Assembly: GCA_950022295.1 (NCBI GenBank) | Contig: OX465596.1 | Location: 128,444,501-128,508,500, forward strand | Length of the DNA: 64,000 nt | Direction of reading: 5' to 3' | Source of the DNA: Bromus sterilis | Lineage: Eukaryota; Streptophyta; Magnoliopsida; Poales; Poaceae | Shown here: positions 23,535-37,039 of the stretch, piece after piece | Layout of the letters: each line of letters starts with the position of its first letter | Position numbering within the stretch: the stretch's first letter is position 1 | The notes under the pieces: model-generated | Told to the model about the DNA's origin: nothing | The model's database searches: none | The model's input: only the letters and a program-made list of their open reading frames with translations | Program-made: the position numbers and the translations under genes

Positions 23535-25353
23535 GTTCTTGTTAGGGACATGATCCCGATCACCATCCACCAATGGAATAAGCCGAAGGGCGGAGACCCT
23601 GAAGTGTCTTTTGTCACCTATAGACAGAAAGATGATCTTTGGACCGCGTTGAAGGCAAATTTCACCCTACCGGAAGAGGAGCATCCGAAAAAGCCAGTTA
23701 TAGAGCAAATTGTCAAGGCTCATGCTCTTAAGAAGATGGCGGATCTATTCAGGAGGTGGAAGAATGAGTTGAAAACAATGTTTGTCGACAAAGAGAAGAC
23801 TCCAATATTCGAGGGCCGATTTGAGAAGATAAGAGAACAGTGGCCCGCATTTGTGGCCCACAATACATCGGAGAAGAGTAAGAAGATGTCAGCGATAAAC
23901 AAGCTAAATGCTGCAAAGAAGAAGCATCACCATCACACGGGGTCAGGTGGATACCTCAAAGCCCGACCGTTGTGGGACAAGGCTGAAAATGACCTTGTTG
24001 ATAAAGGGATCGTACCGGAGACATTGAACTGGTCAGAGCGTGTAAGGAATTGGTTCTTCGGGGTTGGGGGAACCTTGCACCCTGAAACAGGGAAGTGCGT
24101 TTGGACGAACGAACAACTGGACATACCGGTACAAAATCTTCGGGAATTATTCATCGCATCGCGGGAAGGGACGTTCGTTCCCGACAAAGAGAACGACGAG
24201 CTCACAGAGGCCCTCGGGAATCCTGAGCACCGAGGACGAACACGAGGCACACCAGGCCCCGTTCCGTGGAAGCATGGGTTCCCGACGCAGGCAATTACAG
24301 AAGAAGGGAGAGGAAGAGGAAACAGGAGCTCAGCGATATGCAGAAGCTGCATGCAAGAGTACAAGCACTAGAGGAGAGGCATCGAGTTGACGAAGCTTCC
24401 CTAGAAGCTACCCCGCCATCTCAGCGTAGAAGCAGCATGGCTTCCAGCGAGCTCATTGCGCAGCCTGATTTGACGGCTCCGAGGTACCCCGTGGATGAAA
24501 TCACGAAGGCTCAAGTTTGCCACCTTAAGAAACCATTGATGCATTTCAAACCCACGGTGGCTATCGGCCATGTTGCACCTCCTCGACCCAACGGAACTTT
24601 TCACTGTCGTCCGATTCCACAAGGCTATGCTGTTGTGATGGTCGATGAAATAGTGGAGAGTTATGAGGAGATCGAGCTTGACTACCCTACCGGCGAAGAT
24701 GGAACTCTACAGGAGAATGCTCGGAGGACTTCATGTCTATGGCACAAAGAATTCATCAACCTTCCGAACTGGACGGCGCCTCCGTCGCCTCCTCCTCCTC
24801 CTCCCGCGAGTAAGGGCCCGCCTCCTCCTCCGCCTCCTCCTCCGGCGAGTAAGGGCCCGCCTCCTCCTTCGCCTCCTCCTCCGGCGAGTGATCAGGGCAC
24901 GCCTACTTCTCTGCCTCCTCCTCCGGCGAGTGATCAGTGCACGCCTCCTCCTCCGCCTCCTTCTCCGCCTGCGTCAGCGCGTCCGAGCAGCCTGCCTCCT
25001 CCTTCGCCTCGTCAGCAAGAGCAGAAGAGAGTCGCCGCCGCCGCTCCGGCTGCTCCGGCGCCTGATCTTAAACAACAAAGGAAAAGAGTCGTCGTCGCTC
25101 CAGCGTCTAGCAGTACAACCAGCGGCGACAACGATACAAATATGGTCCATCATCTGTCAAGCTTCTTGAGAAGTTACCATACGAGAAGAGCTCGGAGGAA
25201 ATCGTGAAGATCATTCAAGCCGAAGTGGATGCCTATTTGAAAAAGAAAAAACCACCTCCGCCTCCGAAGATAGATGAGGCGAAAGAGAAGCGCACTTTGG
25301 ATGCCCTGAAGCGACCAACACCAGCTCCGCTGGATGACAACTATGTACGCACT
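23535..25353 (+). pseudogene. CACTA-1 ORF2, segment 2 (Transposase_24 core and proline-rich linker)
   Basis: This continues segment 1 with LVRDMIPITIHQW and a long basic/tryptophan-rich region (to about 24280) that resembles the plant Ptta/En/Spm Transposase_24 family, including a KKMADLFRRWKNELK stretch and a lysine/histidine-rich patch. A frameshift near 24280 moves the coding frame to that of 24266-25207 (M..LHARVQALEERH coiled coil, then a P/S-rich linker at 24770-25010 made of repeated PPPPPASKG/SDQ units). A second frameshift near 25160 restores LPYEKSSEEIVKIIQAEVDAY. The frame is then cut by retrotransposon B at 25354. It is likely to be the DNA-binding partner of the transposase. Confidence 0.8.
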
Positions 25354-26915
25354 TGATGTCTACGCACGCTTCTATTCTTGTAGACTATGTTGGGCCTCCA
25401 AGCGCAGAGGTTTGTAGGACAGCAGCAATTTCCCTCAAGTGGATGACCTAAGGTTTATCGAACTCAGGGAAGTAGAGGTTTAAGATGGTCTCTCTCAAGC
25501 AACCCTGCAATTAAGATACAAGAAGTCTCTTGTGTCCCAACACACCTAATACAACTAGGAGTTGTATAGGTGCACTAGTTCGGCGAAGAGATGGTAAAAT
25601 ACGAGTGATAGGTGTGGCAAAGCAAGTTAATATAAATCTGTAATAAAAGTTCAGCAAGCAAACATGTGACAAAAGTGAGTGTAAACGGTGTAACAATGGT
25701 GGAAACAAGGCCTAGGATTAATACTTTCACAAGTGGCAACTCCCAACAACATTAGCATAGTCTAATCACATGATATTTCCCATAAAACATGCAATGGAGA
25801 CGCACTCGGAGCTCATTCCTTTGTGGTCAAGAGAGGATGAGAATTATGTAGGACTACAAAAGTACAACTCAAAGTTCGTAGTTCTCAATCTATGGATTTC
25901 CCAATGTCACCGTGGCCATCCAAAGAGAGTACCACAATCACCACAACATATCTCAAGGACAATCAAAGACAAGCACCAAGAGACTCTCAATCTTCAATCC
26001 ACACACAAAAGAGGAAATCACTCATAATAATATTCTTCTAACCCATGTCCAATAGACCGCTGTCACCATGGTCTCGGGGATTACACTAGATAAGATCAAT
26101 TGAGTACATCAAATCCAATACATAGAAGAAGGGGAAACATCATGGGATCACCCTAGATTAACATAGCCTATGATCACAACAAAGATCACATCATGGGAGA
26201 GAGAGAAACCACATAGATCAAGATATAAGCCTTAGCTCCGAGGGACTACTCACACATGGACAAGGAGAGAGGGAGAGTTGTTGATGGAGAGGTGCAGCCC
26301 GGAGGAGATGAAGGAGACGGCGACGGCGGCGGCCACGGCCCTTGGGGGAAGCGGCCCTTGGCCCCTTCTTCTTCCTTGGAGATGGTGCTGCTGTGGATAT
26401 TGATCTCCCCCTTAATACAGCTGCCAAGGGGGAGGAAATTTCGTGGTGCCCTTTGACCTAGGTTTCCTCTCTTTATATAGATTCTCGGATTCCCGTCATC
26501 CAGATTACGTCTTCTGTATTTCGGGGTTTCTGGAAGCATCCGAAATCCGATTGGGCCGAATTTTATGTCTAAATCCACTGAATTTTTTTTCTCTACAACT
26601 TTGTAGTTTTAAGTTTTTCCGTTTGAGGCCGTCTTCTAGCGTTTCCGAGACGATCTTTAAAACCTGTCTGGTGGGGACAGATTTCGAGAGAGTTAGAGTC
26701 CAATTCCTACATGGCTCCTTTTTGTGATTTTTCCTTTATTCATGTAATTCTACACATAAAGTACAAAAACAAGAACTTGTGCACTCTTGCAACCATTAAT
26801 AGGTTAGTTCCAAAATATGTTATAAAAACATATGAAAGTGTATCAAAAGCATAGCAATATCACACAAAACATGCATGGAGCAAACAAGAATTATAGATAC
26901 GTTTGAGAAATATCA
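25354..26915 (-). repeat. 3' LTR of retrotransposon B
   Basis: It reads TGATGTCTACGCACG at its left edge and ends ...AAATATCA at 26915. It differs from the other LTR by substitutions and by length changes in a GGC/CAC-rich patch (26310-26360 versus 48700-48760). Confidence 0.92.
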
Positions 26916-29050
26916 ACATCCCCAAGCTTAATTCCTGCTCGTCCTCGAGTAGGTAAATGATAACAAGCATAATTTCTATGGTGACATGCTAGGAACCATA
27001 TAAGAACTTTGAAAGTAAAGCAATCAAATCATGCAATTCAATTCAAGTCTTAACAAGCAAGAGTCTATATTAGCATTGAAACAAACAACATAACAACATA
27101 AAGGTGCAAGAGCTCTCGCTGTCCGTCACTCGAATGTCTCCAAATGGTGTTTGCGTGCAAGAAAGGGGATAGGGATATACGAGAAAAAAAAATATTTTTG
27201 TGTTGAGAATCAATCTAATAAAGTTTCACACTTGGTCTCTTTCGAATATTATCTTGACTCATCCCCAAACCACTAGCCAGGTACAAGTCAAAATGATCCA
27301 CTCCTTTTCGACATTTTGAGCACTCAGGCAATGGATGAGCGTAAGCAAGAAAGTTGACACTTAGGATGTTCAAGAGAGAAAAGGTGGAGGAGGAAGACAA
27401 AAATGGTGTGAAAGGCTCACATCAATGAGGACAATCATAGGCGAGAGAAAATCAAATGATAGATATGATGTGAGGAGTAGGGATTGCCATTCAACGGATG
27501 CACATATGAGCTAAGGTAAGCTCTCCAATGGAACTAGTGGGGGTGCATCCAACTTTCTTGCTCAAGAAGACCTAGAGCTCATTTGAGGAGGCTCATCATT
27601 GGAATATACAAGCCATGTTGTATAGTGTGAAGTTCCCCACATAGCTATATGCATGTATGATCATCTCTATGGAGTACAAGGATAAGAGGGAGTACTAGTG
27701 TGGATCTTTCAAAAGGATAGTAGTGTTGCCCCTTTCTCTCTTTTTATTTATTTTTTCTCTTTTTTCTATTTTTTTGTGGCCTCAATGGCTCTTTCTATTT
27801 AACTCTCATTTGTCCTCTTTGGGATCTTTTATTGTGTCCACGTTGGGATCTTTTCCTCACTTAAGGGAAACACTCTATTTTATAAGAAGGTAAAGGAGAT
27901 CTTTCACACTTTACAAGGTACTCGAAATCATAAAGAAGATGTAGCTATCATGATGTATGCATGTATGTCGCTACCAGTGTAGCAGGAACATGTATGACAT
28001 GAAGATCAAGTCATGAAGAGGTGGATGTTGCATGGAAATATATCTCGGAAAGGCTATGGAAATGCCTTGATAGGTAGGTATGGTGGCTGTTTTGAGGAAA
28101 GATATAAGGAGGCTTATGATGACAGTGCGTATCATGCCAAGGGTTTGGATGTACCGGCGAAGGTGGACGCCAACTCTCGGAGTGAGAAGAAGGCAATGCA
28201 CGGCACGGGAGAGGCTAGCAAAAATGAGGAGGTGGAAGTGTCAACTTTCAATACTTACATTAGTCCGAAGAACTCATGCACTTATTATCGGTAACTCTCA
28301 ATCTAGTAAGGAGGTTCACAAAGAGACAAGTACCCCGAGGAGGAGTGTATGGGGGTTTGGTTATCCTTGCGCATCCTCGACTCATGGTACGTGAGTGTAC
28401 TCTAATATTCGATCCCTCCAAAGAGTAGTGGTCCATCCAGTAGTTAAAGTTCTCAACTAATTTTGTAGGTTTTGAAAATAAACACGGATTGCCCAAAATA
28501 CGACACCTATCACTAATAGGCTAGAGCTCTTGACACCAAAAGTTCAAACATTACTCACATCAATACGTCAAAACCATTGCAAGTTACTACTAAAATTAAA
28601 TAGCAACCTCAATTACCTACTTTCAAGACAAGAAATAACTCAGTGCAACAACCAACTCTCTTAACAAGATAAACATGAAAACTAAAGAGAGTTCCAGCGA
28701 CAAACTAAACAAAATCCAAGGCTCTTGCTAAATACAAACTAAGACTAAAACTAGACATGGTAGTAGCTACGAAAAGATAAAGAACACATAACAGCAAAAA
28801 CATAGGCATGAAGAATCCTATGATGTGTTCTAGATTTTGAAAGTTGAGCGTGTTTCTCTCCCACACAAAGTAAGACGGGATCTAACTTGTTATGAACAGC
28901 AAGCAAAGCTAAAGAAAACTAAAAATAAAACCTAAGAGCGAGACGCTCCAAGCATAGCCCATAACGCATGAAGTGATAAAAATATAGTGAGACGAAGGAC
29001 GAACTGATGATTGTTGATGGAGAAGGGGATGCACGGGGGCATCCCCAAGC
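26916..29050 (-). other. Non-coding internal region of retrotransposon B
   Basis: It starts with the complement of the polypurine tract (CATCCCCAAGCTT at 26918-26930). No credible gene is present. It is an inverted, diverged counterpart of about 9500-11878 in element A, so the two form a long inverted repeat about 17 kb apart. Confidence 0.8.
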
Positions 29051-29490
29051 TTAGACGCTTGAGTCTCCTTGAATATGTATTGGGGATGCATGGGGGCAAA
29101 CTTTCTTATCATGATCCACAAGCATAGAAAATTTGTTACTCCCCACATAAGAAAAATCCTTCTCATTAGTAATAGTGGGAGCAAACTCAAGAAAATAGCT
29201 ATCACATGAATCATTCTTATCATGATACACTTGTAAACATTTATACTTTATAGCATAAGTGTCATCACAATAATCATCATAGATAGGAGGCAAAGTATCA
29301 TCAAAATAAATTTCCTCATCAAAACTTGGGGGGCTAAAAAGATCATCTTCATCAAACGTAGCATCCCCAAGCTTATAGCTTTGCATATCATTAGCATCAA
29401 AAGTATTCAAAGAAGACATGCAAATAACATTACTACTATCATGAGTGTTGTTCAAATAATAAAGCTCCATAGGCTTTTTGATCTCCTCCT
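29051..29490 (-). pseudogene. gag-like ORF of retrotransposon B, downstream part
   Basis: Acidic and tyrosine-rich coding frame EEEIKKPMELYYLNN... (about 146 codons) with D/E-rich stretches. It is the continuation of the frame that starts with the ATG at 47625, split by solo LTR C. Composition resembles the ORF of element A. No catalytic motif is seen. Confidence 0.6.
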
Positions 29491-32247
29491 CAAACATGTA
29501 ACACCCTCAGAATCAGTAACAGTAATCACTACAGTGATTCCACTGTTAGTGATCATTACTGTTGATGATCAAGCCTTGAACACCTTTGATCACAGCTCAT
29601 TGAAATTCCAACCCTGATAAAATTTACAAATAAATGTGGATTGTAAATCTTGCTCCAAGGATTGTGGATGCATGTCAATCAACTTGACCATGGTTAAACC
29701 AAATCCAACTAGCCATTTGAATAATCACAAGTCAATGCTAATGATGGAACCAATGTTGTGGGGTTATCACGATTGTTTTGAAAATTAATATATAAATGGA
29801 AATCATAGTTAAACCAAAGTTAATGAAACATATTAAATAAAATGCCTAGCAATCTTAGGCCATGATAATATAGCAATGGTTGTTTTATTAAAATGGTATA
29901 GTAATATGAAATAAAAATAAATGTTTGGGAATTATTAAATGGCTATGGTAAATTAAATAAACTAGTGCGAATTTTAAATGAACTAAAAATTGTGAAAGAA
30001 ATTTTGTAAAATGCCTAATAATCAATAGGTCATATTAAAAATGAATTGGGGATTTATCAAAATGTTTTAATATTGTAAATAAATAAAAACAATAGCAAAA
30101 CAGTAGCATTTGATTCCTTTTAAATAAAACAAAAATGCAATTGATTTTATATGTCCACCAAACTTTTTGAAGCACTGTTATAAATTGTAACAATAATATT
30201 AGAGTTTGTTTCATGTGTTGCAAAATTCATTAGATGGTCAAACAAAATGTAAACATAATCGGAAAGGTAACATAAAAGAAAAATTGGCAGAACACTAAAA
30301 TCGCCTGTGGGCAAGGCCCCCTGGCCCAGCCCACCCCCAGCCCCCGCTCTCTCTCTCCTCCCACCCACCCCGCACCTGCTCCCTCCCTCCTCTGCTTCAG
30401 CACGTCGCCATGGACAGGGGAGGGCCACGCCACCGGCCCCTCCTACCTGCTCCCCGCTCCCCTACCTGCCCCCCCCATCTCCTCTGGATAGGGCCGAAGC
30501 CACCCACCCGCTGGAGCCCCCCTGTGCCATTCCCCCTCGCCCGCTCTCCATCTTTTAGGGCCTGAGCTCGCCCGTGCCCCGCCTTGGGCGTGCCGCCATG
30601 CCTGCGCGGCCACGGCCACCTCCGGCCCGTCCATCATGTCCTGGAGCTCCGCCGGCCACCTCCGCTTCACCCTCGCCCCCTGGCTCGAGCCGGGAGGCCC
30701 TTCCCCGCCGGAATCGCACACGTTTCTACCGCCGGCCGCCACGGCATCTCGGCGACGATTGCCGCCGTTGCGCGCCTCCTCCGGCCTACCCAAGCCTTCC
30801 CCGAGCTCCGCGGTGAGCTTCCAGGCTGGCTTCCCCTCTCTCCTCCGCCAATTTCTCGCCATAGCACCCCCTGTATCCCTCCCGCCGTAGCCGTGCGCCA
30901 TGGCCGTGCGGCTCGTTGCGGTTGCGGGCTGCTGTGCTCGCTGCGCTCACCCCCATGCTCGGACGTGCCCTAGGGTGCGCGCGCGCGCAAGGCCGCGCCC
31001 TTGCTGTGCCCTACCCCCCTCGCCGGAGATGGCCACCATGGCCTCGCCCCCGGCGTCTCCGCGTGCGCACGCATGTAACATATTAACAAGGGGGCAAACC
31101 CCCCACTGACCTGTGGGCCAGCCCGGGTTAATTAGCCCACTGTCAAGTTAGCAACTGAAAGCCCCTCTACGTCTGACGCGTGGACTATATGTGGGCACTG
31201 GCTTTTGTTTAATTAAAATAACTGTGAAACTTAAAATATCTCTATGACATGTAGGCCCCATTGCTTTTCATTTTTAATTAAATGGATTATATAAAATGAG
31301 GCATTGACAGGTGGGACCCCCTGGTCAGTTTGACCAGTCCAAGGCCTCAGCCTATGACAGGGTGGCCCCACATGTCAGCCCTGGTTTGGATAAGGTTCTG
31401 GATAATGTTGGAATTTAAATAAATAAAAAAATCCAGAAATTGCTAGAAAATGATTTAATCCGTATATCAGATCGAAAAACTTTATACATCAAAATTGATC
31501 AGAAAAATATAACGAATACGAATACGCTATCCATATGTCTACCACCCCACTCTAACTTACCGAACATCGACATTCCCCCTTCGGGCTGTCTGTCGATATT
31601 TCTCCGGTGCCGGTAAAAACCTGCCGGATGAATTTATTCTGAACATGAAAGTTGTTCGAAATAGATCAACTAACCCGGTTACACCACCCACACATGTGTC
31701 GGATGTCCACGACACCTCCGGCATGATATCTCCCCCCTCCGGACACCTTGTCCGATAATCACCCGGAGCCGGTAGTTCATCCTCAGATGAATTTCCGTTC
31801 TGAGCAACGTGCATTGCACTGCGTTAGAACACTGTTAACATTTCATCTGTCATGACATGCATCTATTTGTATATGTTTGCTGTGTATTTACTGTTTCTCC
31901 CCCCCCCTTAATCTCCGGTAGATCCCGCTACTGCCGTCGACTACACCGCTGCTGAGTACGACTACTTCGTCGACGACCGTACCCCTACCGTCGAGCTTCC
32001 AGGCAAGCAGAGCCATTCTCTTCCCCAGATATCGCCTATCTTTCCGTACATTTCTTGCACTAGGCATTGTTACTGTTGCTGCTACGATTACAATCCCATT
32101 CAATTGCATAGCCTGTATTGTCGCCCCTTGATGTACCTTCCTTTAATCCTATGCTGCCAATTTTTACTTATGCATTATTCAAAAGTAAACCCTGCGCATT
32201 GTTAGCTAGGTTTAGAATAGAGGGCCGTGATCACTCTGGGAGTGATC

Positions 32248-35200
32248 TTTAACACCCTCGGATGCCTGTAACAGTAATCATCATCACTGTTGACTATCAC
32301 TGTTTGTTAATCACTGTTATCCCCTGTCCTTAATAAAAATTTGCTTCTGCTCTTTTCAAACCATGCTGGTTGGAAAGCAAAACCCAAAGCCAAATGCACC
32401 TTACTCATCTAACAAACCAAACCCTAGTTGAAACTACCTTAAATGGAAAATAAAACAAAAGTGCTCAAATAAAGTTGTTGCAAAAATCATGGAACTATTT
32501 TTGTAAATTGCCTAAAATCATTACAATCATGTGGGAACAACTTTAGTAATTTTTGAAGTTACAGAAAATTCTAAACAATTCAAACAGTAGGTCAAAACCC
32601 TTACTTTGGGCATTTAATATTTAAAATAAGTATCTAATGATTTTATTTTGCTGCAAAAACTTTTGTGGCACTGACATATAATGTTATACTAATATTGGGA
32701 CACCTAACACATTTTACAAAAATGCAAAAGGCACTAAATTGAAATACAAACAAAAGGACAGTAAACAAAACCAGAAAAAATTGGAAAACCACTATAACTC
32801 GCCTGGGGCGAGGCCCACCCGGGCCCAGCCCCCTCCTCTGCTCTCTCTTCCCCACCAACTCCCCTCACCCCCCCATGCCGCACGCGCAGGCAGAGAGGCC
32901 ACGGGCGCCATGGCCCCTCCCCACCTGCTCCCCCTCCTCACCTGCCCCCCATGGAGATAAGGACGACCCCCCCTCTCTCTGCTCACTCCTCTTCCCCTCC
33001 TCTTTTCTCCCTCGGACCCCGTCTCCCCCGTCGTCTCCCTGAGTCGCGCCCGGCCTCCCCCGCATAGGAGCTCCATTGGAGCCGGCGTCGCCGCGACCGC
33101 CGCCCAGCCCGCGAGTCCGGCGAACCCCCCCTCCCCCGGGCCACGGCGGACCCCCGTGCGACCTTTTTCCCCCGCTGCTCAAGTGAGTGCCCCCCTTTTC
33201 CCCCCTTCCTCGTCGCCTCGGGCCATGGCTCGGAGCTCCGTCGCTCCGCCATGGTGCCCCCTGGCCGCGCACCCGTGCCCCCCCTGCGCAGCAACCGCCG
33301 GTCGCACTGCACCTGGCCATGGCCACGCCGGGGTCTTCCTCCCCATCGCCGGTTTTGGCCCAGCCGCCGTGCTCCCCTGCAGCTGGCGAGGCCCCTGCCT
33401 GGACAAGCCGTGGACTAACCCCCCCCGTTAGCTCTAATAATCCCCCCAGGCCACTGACGAATGGGCCCCATGGCCCTAATTTTAATAGTAGCTAAATTAA
33501 GCAATGTTTAATATAATGGAAATAACCCTTTGAGAGGCTGACATGTGGGTCCCAGCCCCACTTAAACCTCTGTTAATTTAAATAACTGTTAAACTGCATA
33601 TGTGCCACTTACAACTGGGCCCCATCCCATTAAGCTAATTCTCTGGATTAATTAATATGCAATTTGAATAATGTCTCTACGACATGTGGGCCCTCTGATA
33701 ATTTTGTTCTAATTAAATGATTTATAAATAAAAGAGGCTGACATGTGGGTCCCACATGTCAGCACTGTTCTGGATAATGTTGTGGATAATGTTTTGGATA
33801 ATGTTTAATAAATAATAAAAGAAATCCAGAAAATCATTTAAATTGATTTAAACTTAGAAATTCAATAACTTTTAAACCGTAACTCGGATTCAAAAACTTT
33901 ATACATGAAAATTGATCAGAAAAATACAACGAATACGGATAAGCTATCCGTATGTCTACCACACCCCTCTAACACAACGAACATCGGACATTCCCCCTCC
34001 GGACCGTCTGCCCGATGAACTGTCCGGTACTGTTAGAGTGCCCGGATGAATTTATTCCGAACACGAATGTTTCTCGGAATGGATCAACTAGCACGGATAC
34101 ACCCCCCTTATGTTGTTCCGGTAACCACGACACCTCCGGCTTGATCCTTCCCCCTCCGGTCACCCTGTCCGGTAATCACCCGGAGCCGACAGTTCATCCT
34201 CAGATGAATTTCCGTTCCGAGCAACGTGCATTGCACTACGTTAGAACACCGTTAACTTTTCATCTATCATGTCATGCATCTGTTTGTATATGATTGCTGT
34301 GTATTTACTGTTTCTTCCCCCCTTAATCTTTGGTAGACCCCGCTGCTGCCGTCGACTACACCGCTGCTGAGTATGACTACGTCGTCGACGACCCTACTAC
34401 TACCGTCGAGCTTGCAGGCAAGCAGAGCCATTCTCTTCCCCAGATATCGCCTATCTTTCCGTACATTTCTTGCACTAGGCATTGTTACTGCTGCTGCTAC
34501 GATTACAATCCTATGCAATTGCATAGCCTGATTTTGTCGCCCCTTGATGTGCCTTCCTTTATCCTATGCTGCCTATTATTATTATTATGCATTATTCAGC
34601 AATGAGCCCTGCGCTTTGTTATCTAGGATTAGATAGAGGGCCGTGGTCACTCAGGGGAGTGAACGCGGATACAATTATTATAACTCCACAGGTACGGTAC
34701 AATGCAGACACCGTCGAAGACACCTATCTGGGTTATGCCTAGTCACCTCAAGTGTGAGTTATCAAGGAGTAATCTTTGTACTCCACTCGAGGCTGACTTT
34801 GTCTTACCGCCATAGGGTCTTGAAAACGGTTGTCCTTCAGGTAAGAAGTCGGGCGACCCAATGGTGCCCGCGAGAGGTATTGCGACGGGACGACAGGGAG
34901 GGTACGACCAGTGTACCGGTGTGCTTGGCCCCTGATCGTTGGCCGCGAGAGTTACCAACCCCGAAAGTCGAGCTCCTCCAGGAGCACACGCGAGACAAGG
35001 TAAGGACACGGTTCACCTTGTTGGTAACCGCAGTGACTTGGTGGGACGATGGGGCAGGCACCGATGTACTGGTGGTCCTGGCTGCTGTCGTTGTCCGCGG
35101 GTCGGTTAAGTCGAGGCAACGATAACGGTTGTCACGCAGGTTAATTAAAATGCTAAATGGTTCAGTGAATGTCTTGAGTTGGCTATATGCCATGTACGCA

Positions 35201-36383
35201 CTACCTACCCGTGGGAACTACGAGTTATGGGCTCCTCCGCTTCTTAGTGTCGTCCGAGGACTCTTCAGACGTCAGCAGTACTGCGGCCTGCGCCGGGAAG
35301 TGGTGTTGTCTTATTTGCTCGAGCGGTGTGTCTTATTTGGTTTTGCTTTAACTTCACCGGCCAACCACGCACCGTGCAGGAGTACGTTCGGGTTGGGGTC
35401 CAAAGCTCGTCGTACTTAGGATTTAGACCGGCGGATGACCTCTCTGTTGAGTTTGAAAGATGGGCTATGAAGTGTCGGATAGCCTCGGTGGAGCGTTCCC
35501 TAACAAGGTTCCCGCCACCCTGGAGATCCGTGCGTGTAGCGTAACACAAGTGCACCCCTGCAGGGAAGAATTGATCTATCGATAGCCGTGTCCACGGTAA
35601 CAGGACGCTTTATGCTGAAGCTGGATCCTACCACTAGAAACTATTACTATTAAACTGTATGGTTCCGGGTTCTCTTCCTCGCGGGGATGTCGAGGAGGTG
35701 AACTCGGAGGCATTGTTAATTATTACAACTTATTATTATTCAATGTTGCAGCAACTTCTGCTTCATTGTTACTTTACTATTTTATATAAACTGTTGGCTG
35801 ATTCTTATCTCATGCCGCAAGACACCGTCGGAAGATGCTAGTCTTCGATAGGCCTAGCTTCTTACCCTTGCTCTGATTTTCTGTCTTCAGTCCACTATAT
35901 ACAGCCTCTTCATTCCGTTGATACAATGCATAATGCTTAGTAGCGGACGTAAGACTCGCGGGTATACTAGATACTCACCTGCTTTATTTCCTTTACTGTT
36001 TTGCCTGATCGGCCGCTGCAGCCGACGTTGGAGCCCACGAGCAGGAGTACCCCGGAGGCGCCTACTACGACGTCGAGTTCCCCGTTGACCAGGAGTAGTT
36101 CTGTGGATCCCAGGCAGGAGGCCTCGCCTTTTCGTTCTGTATCTCTGATGTGATTTGTGCTAGCCTTCTTAAGGCAAAACTTGACTAACTATGTCTGTAC
36201 TCAGATATTATGGCTTGTATGGCTTATATATTCGGGTCCGCGTGACCCCCTCTATTGTAATATATTTGTTTATCCTTTTGTGTTTAGTGTTGTGCTGTGA
36301 TATTATCACCGTGGCACCCTAATTTCAGTCGTGTACCCTGTGTGTATGATTACTGTACACGATCTGATTTTGGGGGCGTCACA
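32248..36383 (+). repeat. 5' LTR of chromovirus D
   Basis: It is 4136 bp, ending GGGGGCGTCACA. It contains a GC-rich block (32800-33430), repeated GACATGTGGG motifs, a 27-bp palindrome at 33737-33763 and three GGATAATGTT units at about 33770-33805. Confidence 0.95.
33737..33763. promoter_or_regulatory. Perfect palindrome in the 5' LTR of D
   Basis: GCTGACATGTGGG, then T, then CCCACATGTCAGC: 13-nt arms around one base. The same palindrome is at 43026-43052 in the 3' LTR and, with one mismatched end base, at 62636-62662 in LTR E. It could be a protein-binding site or RNA hairpin. No function is proven. Confidence 0.5.
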
Positions 36384-36386
36384 AGT

Positions 36387-36399
36387 TGGTATCAGAGCC
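36387..36399 (+). other. Primer-binding site of D (tRNA-Met initiator)
   Basis: TGGTATCAGAGCC starts 3 bp after the 5' LTR and matches the 3' end of plant initiator tRNA-Met, the usual primer for this Gypsy group. Confidence 0.95.
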
Positions 36400-37039
36400 G
36401 ACTGCCTGTAGGAAGCCACCCCACCACTACCTGGTCGAAGTTGAGTCTAGACTTTGAAAAACTATTTTGCTAACTTAATATTTGGCTTACGGGCCCACAT
36501 CGATGTCACTACGTATGACATATGTGGTATTAGGATCCTTTTCTCCTTACCTATGCTCTGGGAATCTACTCTCTTATCCTTGCTGGTAAGTTTTACAAAA
36601 GCTGACATTAGGATCATGTTCTCTTGATTCCACCCAGCGTTTTTCTGGTGCATCCCCCATTGATTGAGTCGTGTTGCAGGCGTCGTACGCCAGATCCCAG
36701 ACCGCGGATCCCATTCTCATTCTGGGCAGGCCGCGCGTTCTCTGGCATCAACTCCTGTGGCCAACAGTTTTCTTGCGGCGTGATTGACATAGTGGAATCT
36801 ATGTCGCGTCGTGTAATCCTTACCGCGGTCTGCGCGCCGCCTAGAGAGTCCTTTTTCCTTAATTTCTACGACGTTACGCTGCCCGATTTTCGATTGATTC
36901 GGTGTGCGCATGTGTAAGTCTCATATGACTACTCCTTTATATATCTGCGCCTCCTTTACGTTGTCGTTTTACTTCAGGCATAATTCCGGTATCTCATTAA
37001 ATTTTCATCGCTGAAATACCCCTGTTAAATTCTAGCAGG
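36400..37039 (+). other. Leader between primer site and Gag-Pol of D
   Basis: About 640 bp of untranslated leader. It has short open frames only and probably includes packaging signals, which cannot be recognised from sequence alone. Confidence 0.6.

Noticed and set aside
24663..25169. Leucine/arginine-rich ORF
   Set aside because: It is an out-of-frame shadow of the proline-rich linker of CACTA-1 ORF2.
30307..31109. Several overlapping open frames in the GC-rich block of LTR C
   Set aside because: Similar GC-rich blocks with open frames on both strands occur in the LTRs of D and E. They are compositional.
32865..33495. ORFs in the GC-rich block of the D LTR (repeated at 42148-42784)
   Set aside because: Present twice only because LTRs are duplicated. 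No domain, and open in multiple frames and strands.
34643..35125. 160-codon ORF in the D LTR (also 43932-44414)
   Set aside because: The apparent conservation is due to LTR identity. The equivalent region in C and E is broken, so there is no sign of protein constraint.
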